This document shows positions 29,173-37,544 of a stretch of 64,000 nt of DNA, in pieces. Numbering within the stretch: position 1 is the first letter of the stretch; every line of letters begins with the position of its first letter. The translations under genes and the position numbers were made by a program. The stretch comes from Shewanella inventionis. GTDB taxonomy: Bacteria; Pseudomonadota; Gammaproteobacteria; Enterobacterales; Shewanellaceae. The notes beneath the pieces are model-generated. The model was not told where the DNA came from and did no database searches. It saw only the letters and a list, made by a program, of their open reading frames with translations. The stretch covers positions 1-64,000 of the forward strand of contig NZ_BMII01000011.1 in the NCBI RefSeq assembly GCF_014641855.1, in the 5' to 3' direction.

Positions 29173-30084
29173 TTAAAATGAGGCGTTATTGGCTTGTGGG
29201 TTGTAATCCATTCCCGGTAAACCTAACCAGTAGCCATTACAGTCTTTGGATTGGGTGTTCGTGATAGCAACTTGTGCTAGATCATTGAATTGAGCCTTAT
29301 TAAGCAAGTTGGTTAAGGTGTCTGCGAGCGCAATATCGGCTAGTTTATTGGGTGAAATCCGCCAGTAATCAACACCCATATTGATCATGGTGGGTATTTG
29401 GTTTATCAGATTTACCTGTGCCGCTGATTGAGTTTGAATGCCGTTTAATCTTAATAGAGGTTGTGACTCTTGAGTTTGTGCTAACAAGCCTTTGCTGTGT
29501 CGTTGGCAAATGGTTTGGCAACTGTCTTTTGGTAACTGGTAATGCTTGGCAGTAAAACAGCGAGCAGAATGCGCTAATGGCATATATCCGTGTCCTAACA
29601 CTTCTATTTCGAATGAGGGTTTCGTGTCTGTGTTGATCACTGCTTGCAGCCAATCTTTTGACAGTTCACATGGCATAACAAAGCGGAACATGCCTTTTTG
29701 GTGCAATAAATCTAAGCTGGCGCGATTATAGTTGTTAATTGTCGGGCCACACACAAAAGGCACTTTGGCTTGGTGAGCATAATACACGCCGGCCATATCG
29801 TTTGCTTCAATACAAAAGTCACCATTATTGATAGCGCGTGTTAATTCATGCAATTCTGATTGCGCTTCGACTAATGCCATGGTCGACAATATCACTTGTT
29901 TACCATGAGACTTAAGCATATTGGCTAACGCTAAATAGTCAGAAAATTTTAATTCGCGGCGGCGACTGCATACCGTTTCACCGAGATAAACGGTATCAAT
30001 ATTGCTGGTGGCAACAGCCTGGTAGAAGGTTTCTACGTCGGATTTAGACCAGCAATAACTGATAGGTCCTAGAGATATTTTCAT
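29173..30084 (-). CDS. ubiV: Oxygen-independent ubiquinone biosynthesis protein UbiV
   Basis: 303 residues from ATG 30084; earlier in-frame codons overlap ubiU and are unlikely. It belongs to the U32 family. Candidate [4Fe-4S] ligands are Cys39 (GETVCSRRR), the Cys of SARCFTA near 177 and the two of DSCQTIC near 190, matching the four-cysteine pattern reported for E. coli UbiV, including Cys39. With UbiU it hydroxylates the ubiquinone ring without oxygen. It starts 17 bp after ubiU. Confidence 0.93.
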   Translation of the reverse strand: MKISLGPISYCWSKSDVETFYQAVATSNIDTVYLGETVCSRRRELKFSDYLALANMLKSHGKQVILSTMALVEAQSELHELTRAINNGDFCIEANDMAGVYYAHQAKVPFVCGPTINNYNRASLDLLHQKGMFRFVMPCELSKDWLQAVINTDTKPSFEIEVLGHGYMPLAHSARCFTAKHYQLPKDSCQTICQRHSKGLLAQTQESQPLLRLNGIQTQSAAQVNLINQIPTMINMGVDYWRISPNKLADIALADTLTNLLNKAQFNDLAQVAITNTQSKDCNGYWLGLPGMDYNPQANNASF

Positions 30085-30101
30085 TGTTGTCCTTATCGCT
30101 T

Positions 30102-31103
30102 TTATTGCCACTGGCGCTCGTAAGCACCTAATGTGGTAATTTGCCCTTCTGACACTTTGGCTAATGCCTGTGACCATTGAGCCTGTTCTGCAAACTCGTT
30201 AGGTGCTGCCAGATAAGTATCTATTGCGCTGCGCCACACTTGAGTGACCTGGCTAACATAGGCTGGGCTTCGTTGACGGCCTTCAATTTTAAGTGACGCT
30301 ATTCCCGCTTGTGCTAACTGCGGTATCAGGCTTAATGTATTTAAGCTGGTGGGGGACTCGAGTAAATATTTGGCGTCTTGATCATATTGCGCCACATAGC
30401 GACCTTTACACACAACGGGGTAGCCAAGTTGCTGATGTGCTTGTGCTTTATCGATTAACACATTATTTAATCGAGTTAATTTATCAGTGCCACTGTCTTG
30501 CCAACGAACGTGGTTAGCAGGTGAACATGAGCCGCCAGTATTAGGAGATTGCCCGGTGACGTACGAAGATAAATGACAACGACCTTCAGCCATAATGCAT
30601 AGACTGCCAAACGCAAATACCTCTAAGTCTACTGGGCTAACTTTGGCAAGATCCCTTACCTGTTTAATCGACAACACGCGAGGCAGTACGGCTCGTTCTA
30701 TGTTAAATGCTTCTTTATAAAACGATAACGCCCCTAAATTGGTGGCACTGGCCTGTACAGATAAGTGTAAAGGCAAGTGTGGATGGTGCTGATGTGCGTA
30801 ATTTAATAATGATAAATCTGCCACTATAAGTGCATCCATATTCAATTTCGCAGCTAAATCAACGGCCTGATACCAGCGTTGTTCATGGCCCGGTTTAGGG
30901 AAGGTGTTTATCGTTAAAAAGACTTTACGACCTTGACTATGAGCTAGCGTAGTGGCTTGTGCTAGCTGTTCTGCCGAAAAGTTTAACCCTGCAAATGACC
31001 GTGCGTTAGTGTCATCTTTTAGTCCCAGGTATACCGCGTCGGCACCCGCATTTAAGGCTGCTTTTAACGAGGCTAAATTACCTGCTGGGCATAAGAGTTC
31101 CAT
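30102..31103 (-). CDS. ubiU: Oxygen-independent ubiquinone biosynthesis protein UbiU
   Basis: 333 residues, U32 family. The family segment AFGSLCIMAEGRCHLS (about 165-180) gives two cluster cysteines; GGSCSPANH (about 190) and PVVCKGRYV (about 230) give two more, the UbiU pattern. It opens with the typical ELLCPAGNLASLKAAL. It forms a heterodimer with UbiV, each carrying an iron-sulfur cluster. Divergent from ubiT, as in E. coli, where the locus works in anaerobic quinone synthesis. Confidence 0.94.
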   Translation of the reverse strand: MELLCPAGNLASLKAALNAGADAVYLGLKDDTNARSFAGLNFSAEQLAQATTLAHSQGRKVFLTINTFPKPGHEQRWYQAVDLAAKLNMDALIVADLSLLNYAHQHHPHLPLHLSVQASATNLGALSFYKEAFNIERAVLPRVLSIKQVRDLAKVSPVDLEVFAFGSLCIMAEGRCHLSSYVTGQSPNTGGSCSPANHVRWQDSGTDKLTRLNNVLIDKAQAHQQLGYPVVCKGRYVAQYDQDAKYLLESPTSLNTLSLIPQLAQAGIASLKIEGRQRSPAYVSQVTQVWRSAIDTYLAAPNEFAEQAQWSQALAKVSEGQITTLGAYERQWQ

Positions 31104-31243
31104 GTTAATGCTCTCATTATTTTAAAAGAACAGGAGTGTAAATGTGATTGAGTTAACATGAATTGATTTAAAACAGGTTTCGCTTGATAAATTGCCAGTA
31201 AACTAGCTTGCTAAATGGCGCTTTTTGCAGGTAGGAACCCTTA

Positions 31244-31753
31244 ATGGCTCAAATATTACAACAACGTTTATCAGGATTTATTTTAGATATCGCCCCACAG
31301 TTTAGCCGACGTTCGTTAGCGCTCGTACCAAACAAACTGAAAATGTCTTTGATTACTCAAATGCTTAATTTAGTTCTGTCGGAGCAGCTTCGCGCAGGTG
31401 AATTAGTGTTTTTAAAAGATAAATCTGTAGGCATTTGTGTTGACGACATTGATTTGCAATTTCAAGTGGCCTTTGATAGCAAACTTCAGGCTTTGCCAAT
31501 GACTAATCCGAATGTGATTTTTAGCGCCAACGTGCCTGAACTCTTGTTAGTCGCTGCGGCTAAAGAAGATCCGGATACCTTGTTTTTTCAACGCAAACTG
31601 CGTATTGAAGGTGATACTGAATTAGGCCTTGAGGTGAAAAATATGTTGTTATCAATAGAGCTTGATACGCTGCCAAGGCCAATAAAGTTAACAGTAGACA
31701 AGTTGGCGTGTATGTTACAAGCATTAACCCTAGGGCCTGAAACGGCTAAATAA
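31244..31753 (+). CDS. ubiT: Ubiquinone biosynthesis accessory factor UbiT (SCP2 domain)
   Basis: 169 residues with an SCP2 sterol-carrier-like domain in the C-terminal two thirds (FLKDKSVGICVDDIDLQFQV through VIFSANVPELLLVAAAKEDP). It is thought to bind lipophilic quinone intermediates for UbiU and UbiV. TAGGAA precedes ATG 31244. The 140-bp divergent region with ubiU probably holds both promoters; I see no clean FNR-type palindrome in it. Confidence 0.92.
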   Translation: MAQILQQRLSGFILDIAPQFSRRSLALVPNKLKMSLITQMLNLVLSEQLRAGELVFLKDKSVGICVDDIDLQFQVAFDSKLQALPMTNPNVIFSANVPELLLVAAAKEDPDTLFFQRKLRIEGDTELGLEVKNMLLSIELDTLPRPIKLTVDKLACMLQALTLGPETAK

Positions 31754-31768
31754 CCCATATAACAATAA

Positions 31769-31794
31769 AAACGGCGCATCGCGTCGTTTAGGGG
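31769..31794 (-). terminator. Terminator of the trhP-ferredoxin operon
   Basis: Stem AAACGGCGC / GCGTCGTTT (one mismatch) with an ATC loop. The T run follows on the minus strand, toward 31764. It lies between the converging ubiT and ferredoxin genes. Confidence 0.65.
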
Positions 31795-31797
31795 GGG

Positions 31798-32046
<249 letters not shown>

Positions 32047-32051
32047 TTAAA

Positions 32052-33416
32052 TTAGCCTGGTTGGTGAGGGTTTCGAGTATCAACACCCTCAGGTAAATTA
32101 CGCATTAACATGGCCTTGTTTACATCAATGTTCTCTGGAATAGGCATAAATACAAAGTGCCCAGACCCAAGCGCGGCCTCTATTGGTTGGTTTTTTCGAT
32201 TCACTAATGATTCGATAGTGATAACAAAATTACCTTCAGTTGTCATGACCTCAACACTGTCGCCTACCGAAAATTTATTTTTAACATCAACTTCAGCAAG
32301 GCCCTGTTCATTTCGTTTACCTGTAAATTCACCCACAAATTGCTGGCTATTACTGACTGAGTGACCGTATTGATAATTTTGATATTCGTCATGTACGTGA
32401 CGGCGTAAGAAGCCTTCAGTATAGCCGCGATGAGCTAAGCCTTCTAAATTACTCATTAAGGTGCGGTCAAAGTCTTTACCTACAGCGGCATCTTCAATTG
32501 CTTGACGGTATAATTGCGCGGTGCGAGCCACATAATAAAATGACTTTGTTCGACCTTCAATTTTTAATGAGTCGATGCCCATGCGTGTTAAACGGTCTAC
32601 GTGTTGAATGGCGCGTAAATCTTTTGAGTTCATAATGTAGGTGCCGTGCTCATCTTCAAATGCCGGCATGTATTCGCCCGGGCGCCCGGCTTCTTGTAAT
32701 AACACAATTTCACTCGTTGGCTGCCCAGCGCCTAATGTGGGTGTTTCTATTTGTACCTCAGGATTGAGGGCGATAACGTCACCTGTTTCAGTTTGTGTTG
32801 CGGGATGCACGTCATATTTCCAGCGGCAGGCGTTAGTGCAAGTGCCTTGGTTTGGATCACGTTTATTGATGTAACCAGACAATAAACACCGCCCAGAATA
32901 GGCCATGCATAATGCGCCATGGACAAACACTTCAAGTTCAATATCTGGGCAGCGTTGACGAATTTCTTCTATTTCATCTAATGACAGTTCGCGAGATAAA
33001 ATAACGCGTTTAATGCCTTGTTGTTGCCAAAACTTTACCGATGCCCAGTTTATGGCATTAGCCTGCACAGAGAGATGCACAACCTGCTCGGGAAATGCCT
33101 CACGTACCATCATGATTAACCCTGGATCTGACATGATGAGCGCATCAGGCTTCATGGCAACAACCGGTTCCATGTCATTTATATAAGTTTTAAGTTTAGC
33201 GTTATGCGGCGCAATATTACTGACAACATACAGTTTTTTCCCTAATGCATGTGCTTCTTCAATCCCTGTGGCGAGGTTTTTCATTTTAAAGTCATTATTT
33301 CTCACCCGTAAGCTGTAGCGTGGTTGGCCGGCATAGACCGCATCTGCGCCGTAAGCAAAGGCGTAACGCATATTTTTTAATGTACCAGCAGGGGATAATA
33401 ATTCAGGTTTAAACAT
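32052..33416 (-). CDS. trhP: tRNA hydroxylation protein TrhP (YegQ), U32 family
   Basis: 454 residues, as in E. coli YegQ (TrhP). The U32 core contains FVHGALCMAYSGRCLLSGY (about 165-183), GTCTNACRWKY and a C-terminal domain with SVEVMTTEGNF. It takes part in making 5-hydroxyuridine at position 34 of tRNAs by an oxygen-independent route. It is distinct from UbiU and UbiV in length and C-terminal domain. First gene of the two-gene operon with the ferredoxin. Confidence 0.92.
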   Translation of the reverse strand: MFKPELLSPAGTLKNMRYAFAYGADAVYAGQPRYSLRVRNNDFKMKNLATGIEEAHALGKKLYVVSNIAPHNAKLKTYINDMEPVVAMKPDALIMSDPGLIMMVREAFPEQVVHLSVQANAINWASVKFWQQQGIKRVILSRELSLDEIEEIRQRCPDIELEVFVHGALCMAYSGRCLLSGYINKRDPNQGTCTNACRWKYDVHPATQTETGDVIALNPEVQIETPTLGAGQPTSEIVLLQEAGRPGEYMPAFEDEHGTYIMNSKDLRAIQHVDRLTRMGIDSLKIEGRTKSFYYVARTAQLYRQAIEDAAVGKDFDRTLMSNLEGLAHRGYTEGFLRRHVHDEYQNYQYGHSVSNSQQFVGEFTGKRNEQGLAEVDVKNKFSVGDSVEVMTTEGNFVITIESLVNRKNQPIEAALGSGHFVFMPIPENIDVNKAMLMRNLPEGVDTRNPHQPG

Positions 33417-33656
33417 AGTTTTCTCGGTTTACATCTGGGTTGACATCGATAGGGGGTGAAAGCTTACTTAAGGACATTAGTGGGTACAAATATAGCCTTG
33501 TGAAATGTGATGTGGGTTGTACTTTTGTGGGGAGTGCATCACAAATATTCAAAAATGCGAATTAATTGACTTGGGGGTTTTTGAGTCGTCGCAAATAATA
33601 TGCATTTGGGTATATAATCTTGGCATCAGTAAATCATTATTTTTTATGGAGAGCGC

Positions 33657-34499
33657 ATGTCTACCGAACATCAACTCTTGGTTGGATTATTAAAGAAGCT
33701 TAAAGACGATGCGTTGGTGTTACCAACATTGCCAGAAGTGGCTATGAGAGTTCAAGAGGTGGTAGCGCGCAAGGATTCCAGTCTCAAGCAGGTTGGCGAT
33801 GTTATTGGTCAAGATGCTGCCATTTCCGCCCGTATTATTAAAGTGGCAAACAGTGCATTGTATTCTCGCGGTAATAAAGCAGAAAACATCAGTGCCGCCG
33901 TTAATCGTATTGGTTTAGTGCAAATTAAATCTATTACCACATCTGTTGCCATGGAGCAGTTGTTTATCTCTACCAATGAAATGGTATGGGAAGTGATGGA
34001 TGAAGTGTGGAAAACCTCAATTGAAGTTACGGCATCTTCTTGTGCCATGCTAGAAATCTACAATAAACGTAATCCAACGAAGCGACTTGATCGTGAAACC
34101 TTAACCTTAGCAGGCCTGGTGCATAATATTGGTGCCTTACCCGTGTTAACCGAAGCCGAAATTCACCCTGAGCTTTGCAGTAAAATTGAACAGTTACGCA
34201 GTCTTGTGCGCAAAATGCAGGGGCCTATCGGCCGCGCTGTATTAAAAACATGGGACTTTGCCCCTGAGGTGATGGAAGTGGTCGAACGTTGGGCTGACTT
34301 GCATTACATGCCAGAAAAAGTCACATACCTTGATTTTATTCGCTCGGCAGCGTTTTATACTGGCGAGTTACGTGCAGGTGAAGAATTAGAGGAGCGACTT
34401 GGTGTGTTTGCCCAAAGGGGCTTGCCAGTGACGCCAGAGGACTTAGCCAGTGATGAGTTTATTGATATGTACCATTCAATAAAACAAAGTTATGAATAG
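33657..34499 (+). CDS. HDOD-domain signalling protein
   Basis: 280 residues. An HDOD domain occupies about residues 17-215 (LPTLPEVAMRVQEVVARKDS at the start, then ISARIIKVANSALYSRG). HDOD proteins lack the complete HD-phosphohydrolase metal site and act as signalling scaffolds. A GGAGAG ribosome site precedes ATG 33657, and TATAAT lies at 33613-33618. It precedes a GGDEF-EAL gene by 136 bp. Confidence 0.88.
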   Translation: MSTEHQLLVGLLKKLKDDALVLPTLPEVAMRVQEVVARKDSSLKQVGDVIGQDAAISARIIKVANSALYSRGNKAENISAAVNRIGLVQIKSITTSVAMEQLFISTNEMVWEVMDEVWKTSIEVTASSCAMLEIYNKRNPTKRLDRETLTLAGLVHNIGALPVLTEAEIHPELCSKIEQLRSLVRKMQGPIGRAVLKTWDFAPEVMEVVERWADLHYMPEKVTYLDFIRSAAFYTGELRAGEELEERLGVFAQRGLPVTPEDLASDEFIDMYHSIKQSYE

Positions 34500-34534
34500 A
34501 CACTAATTACTGAATTATCTCAGCAATGGCAAAA

Positions 34535-34570
34535 ATATCGACGATAATGAATGCAGTGAGTCGTCGATAT
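34535..34570 (+). other. Inverted repeat after the HDOD gene
   Basis: Perfect 10-bp arms ATATCGACGA (34535-34544) and TCGTCGATAT (34561-34570) with a 16-base loop. No T run follows, so it may be an operator or message-end hairpin rather than a terminator. Confidence 0.4.
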
Positions 34571-34635
34571 GTTCTATTAAGCATAAACTCACTGATAAAG
34601 CGATATAGAGTTAACCTGTTGATGATGATATTTGA

Positions 34636-36111
34636 ATGAATAGTCTGCTGATACTTTTGCTATTTTTAGCTGTTAGCCTGGTGTGCATAATGGCATTTGT
34701 GTATTGGCGTCAGCAAAAATTGATACACCAGTTAGCTCACTCATTAGAATCGCAATTTTTAAACCAAGACGAACTCACGCTTAAAGCACCATCATCACTT
34801 CAGCCCCTTGCTGAAGTACTTCAACAGCTACATCAATCAAGCCTTTTTAGTGCCGAACGAGACAAGTTAACCGGTCTTGCCAATCGAGTGGGTTTTAAAC
34901 GTAAAATGCTGGCCAGAATGCCTGTTCATGCAGGAATGCTTGTGCTGGTTGATATAAGGCAGTTTAGGTTTGTAAATGATTTATTCGGTTTTTTATTTGG
35001 TGATAAATTGCTTAAAGCGTTTGCTAAACGATTAGAAAATTTAAGCTGTAAACCATTATTTATCGCCAGAATGAATGGCAATGAGTTTCTGTTATTTTTT
35101 CCTCAACCTATCACTCATGAGCAGTTACTCAAGATCAAAAATGACTTACAAATGTCATTTGAAATTGAGCTTCAACCTATAAGTATCAAAATACAATTGG
35201 GCGTGCTGTCATTAGCTGAGCATCATGCTGATGTGAGTTTAATGCTCAGACGTTTAGATTTAGCACTTAAAAAAGCGAAAAACTTAAAGCAACCTATCGC
35301 TTATTATGATCAAGACGATGATAAAGTTCAGTACCGTGAATTATTGATTATTAATGGGCTCCCAAAAGGGTTGAAGCAACAGCAACTCTTTATGGTTTAT
35401 CAGCCTAAGCTCGATATTAAAAGTGGTTTATGTCAGCAAGTAGAAGCGCTGATCCGTTGGAAACATGAAGGTTTAGGATGGGTATCTCCGAGTGAATTTA
35501 TTCCTCTGGCTGAACAAACCGGCATGATAGATTTATTAAGTTCGTGGGTATTAGAGGCGGTTATTTCGCAACAAGCTAACTGGCGTGACAAGGGGCTATT
35601 CGTCAATGTCGCGCTTAACTTGTCTCCGACTGATCTTGATAACCCTCAGTTGGCTAATAACGTGGCCACAATATTGGCTCAATACCGTGTTCCTGCCGAG
35701 TGTATTATTATTGAGATCACTGAAAGTGCGTTAATGGTGTCGTTAGAGCAAACTATCATAACGCTTAATCAACTGCGTGCTATCGGATTAAAAATTGCAA
35801 TTGATGACTTTGGCACAGGTCATTCATCACTCGCTTATTTACGATTTTTGCCCGTCGATGAAGTTAAAATAGATAAAGCATTTCTAAAGGATTTTGAAAC
35901 CTCAAGTGCAGCTAAACAGATAGTTAAAACCAGTATTGAACTGGCCAAAAGTTTAGGTTTTGAGGTTACAGTAGAAGGAGTTGAAACTAAGTCTGTGCTT
36001 AATACCTTACGGGATTTTGGTGTTGATACCATTCAGGGGGATTATTTTGCAAAACCGGCCACTGCAGATGAGTTTGAGTGTATTTATCCGCAGTTAAATC
36101 ATTGTTTTTGA
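34636..36111 (+). CDS. GGDEF-EAL protein with degenerate GGDEF site (probable c-di-GMP phosphodiesterase)
   Basis: 491 residues. One N-terminal membrane helix (about 2-24), a GGDEF domain (about 75-225) and an EAL domain (about 245-485). The GGDEF signature is replaced by NGNEF (MNGNEFLLFF), so diguanylate cyclase activity is unlikely. The EAL domain keeps the catalytic set: VEALIRW, LNLSP, IEITES, DDFGTG, KIDK and VEGVET. Expected to break down c-di-GMP at the membrane. Its last 13 bases overlap the end of the converging thioesterase gene. Confidence 0.9.
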   Translation: MNSLLILLLFLAVSLVCIMAFVYWRQQKLIHQLAHSLESQFLNQDELTLKAPSSLQPLAEVLQQLHQSSLFSAERDKLTGLANRVGFKRKMLARMPVHAGMLVLVDIRQFRFVNDLFGFLFGDKLLKAFAKRLENLSCKPLFIARMNGNEFLLFFPQPITHEQLLKIKNDLQMSFEIELQPISIKIQLGVLSLAEHHADVSLMLRRLDLALKKAKNLKQPIAYYDQDDDKVQYRELLIINGLPKGLKQQQLFMVYQPKLDIKSGLCQQVEALIRWKHEGLGWVSPSEFIPLAEQTGMIDLLSSWVLEAVISQQANWRDKGLFVNVALNLSPTDLDNPQLANNVATILAQYRVPAECIIIEITESALMVSLEQTIITLNQLRAIGLKIAIDDFGTGHSSLAYLRFLPVDEVKIDKAFLKDFETSSAAKQIVKTSIELAKSLGFEVTVEGVETKSVLNTLRDFGVDTIQGDYFAKPATADEFECIYPQLNHCF

Positions 36112-36548
36112 GTGATACCGGTTTCTTGCGATAAGCGTTCAATAAGTTGTAATGGCATGGCAGCTAGCTGTCGCTTTTGGTTCATGCATACCATTTCGAT
36201 GGTTGCAGTCACTGCGGCTTTAGTGGCGTTGGGGCGCCAAATCGATTGTTGCCAAACAGTACGAAACTTACTTTCAAAATAAAACTGGGTTCTCACTTCA
36301 ATAATGTCTGCAAACTCAACCCCTTCATGGCATACCATGTCGGTTCGGTATACGGCAAAGCCTAATTGTTGCTGTTGCCATAATTCGTTGAGTACATTTG
36401 CTCCAATCACATGCTCTCTGGCTCGTTCAAAATATTTTAAGAAATTAGGGTGATATACCACGCCCGAAAAGTCAGTATCTTCATAGTATATTTGTACTTT
36501 AAAGATATGTTCAGGGCTACTTTTAGTCGATATTGCAGTTGCGCTCAT
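36099..36548 (-). CDS. YbgC-type acyl-CoA thioesterase (hot-dog fold)
   Basis: 149 residues. The family motif YYEDTDFSGVVYHPNFLKYFERARE (catalytic Asp in DFSGVVYH, near residue 28) identifies the 4-hydroxybenzoyl-CoA thioesterase/YbgC group. It hydrolyses acyl-CoA thioesters. Unlike E. coli ybgC it is not next to tol-pal genes here, so a paralogue role is possible. It converges with the GGDEF-EAL gene. Confidence 0.88.
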   Translation of the reverse strand: MSATAISTKSSPEHIFKVQIYYEDTDFSGVVYHPNFLKYFERAREHVIGANVLNELWQQQQLGFAVYRTDMVCHEGVEFADIIEVRTQFYFESKFRTVWQQSIWRPNATKAAVTATIEMVCMNQKRQLAAMPLQLIERLSQETGITQKQ

Positions 36549-36571
36549 TTTACTATGACCTTGATGATGTA

Positions 36572-37384
36572 TTAATCGAGTGGCACAAGTAATTGTTGAT
36601 AATGCCCCTGTTGCTTTAATTGCAGTAAGCCTTTGTCTAACAGTAAGCTTAGTTGAGACGCTTGAGGGTTATGTTTTGAAAACGCGACGAATATTTCGCT
36701 AGTGTGGTTATTGAACTTGGCGCTAATATCTTGTTTTACACCCATCTGTTCAATATAAATATCTGCGACTAGGTCGAACATTATCGCCGTGTCTATACGG
36801 TCTACTAGCAGCAAGTTAATGAGTTGTCGTTGGCTGTTTACTTTCACAATTTTCAGTTGACGCTTATCAATTAATTGCAGTAATTCATCACCATATTCGT
36901 AACCGTCAATAATACCCACAAGGCTGCCAACAGGGAGTTGCCACTTGTTGTTGATGTCTACCGTTTTTGAGTTGGCGAAAAAAAATGATGCATTGGCTGT
37001 AAATAAAGGCACATTACCAAAAACAAATCGCTTTACTGTGCTTTGTTCTTTGGTGACGTTAAACGCACCGTCTACAGTGCCTCGTTCTGTCATGATCAGT
37101 GCACGAGTATATGGCACCACGATGGTAGAGACTTCTACATCGACCTGTTTAAATGCTTGCTGTATTAGCTTATGAGATATACCACTGCCAAACTCATCGG
37201 CAAAAGGGGGCCAACCGTCTTCAGCGGCTAACGTAATTTTTAAGGGTGCTGCTGTAAGTGAGTAAGAAAGCATGCTAAGACAAATGATGGCCAAAAAGTA
37301 ACGCACGACTTGGGATAATACACGAGTGCAATAACGAGAGATAAAACGACACGGGAGGCTTGCTGGGCAACCAATCAACAACAT
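36572..37384 (-). CDS. Periplasmic solute-binding protein, family 3
   Basis: 270 residues from ATG 37384, which has AAAGGA seven bases upstream. This start gives a long N-terminus before the hydrophobic core of the signal peptide (VVRYFLAIICLSML, about 26-39); a GTG at 37306 would give a standard one but has no ribosome site. The mature part is an SBP_bac_3 fold (ITLAAEDGWPPFADEFGSGIS). No permease or ATPase gene lies nearby, so it may act in signalling or be an orphan. It follows the propeller sensor gene in the same direction. Confidence 0.82.
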   Translation of the reverse strand: MLLIGCPASLPCRFISRYCTRVLSQVVRYFLAIICLSMLSYSLTAAPLKITLAAEDGWPPFADEFGSGISHKLIQQAFKQVDVEVSTIVVPYTRALIMTERGTVDGAFNVTKEQSTVKRFVFGNVPLFTANASFFFANSKTVDINNKWQLPVGSLVGIIDGYEYGDELLQLIDKRQLKIVKVNSQRQLINLLLVDRIDTAIMFDLVADIYIEQMGVKQDISAKFNNHTSEIFVAFSKHNPQASQLSLLLDKGLLQLKQQGHYQQLLVPLD

Positions 37385-37544
37385 ATCATCCTTTGCTTAT
37401 ATTCCTAATTTGATAAGCGCATAGTAACATCTTTATGACTAAAGTGATATTTGCTGCTAAGGGTAAATTGGTTTTATATAGCCACCCTATGATATTGCCT
37501 AAGCAGCATAACCCTGTTTGATAGTTGATTAGAGATAAATGCCG

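Noticed and set aside
31104..31243. FNR-type site between ubiU and ubiT
   Set aside because: Oxygen control is expected from E. coli, but only half-sites (TTGAT) are visible, without the matching ATCAA at the right spacing.
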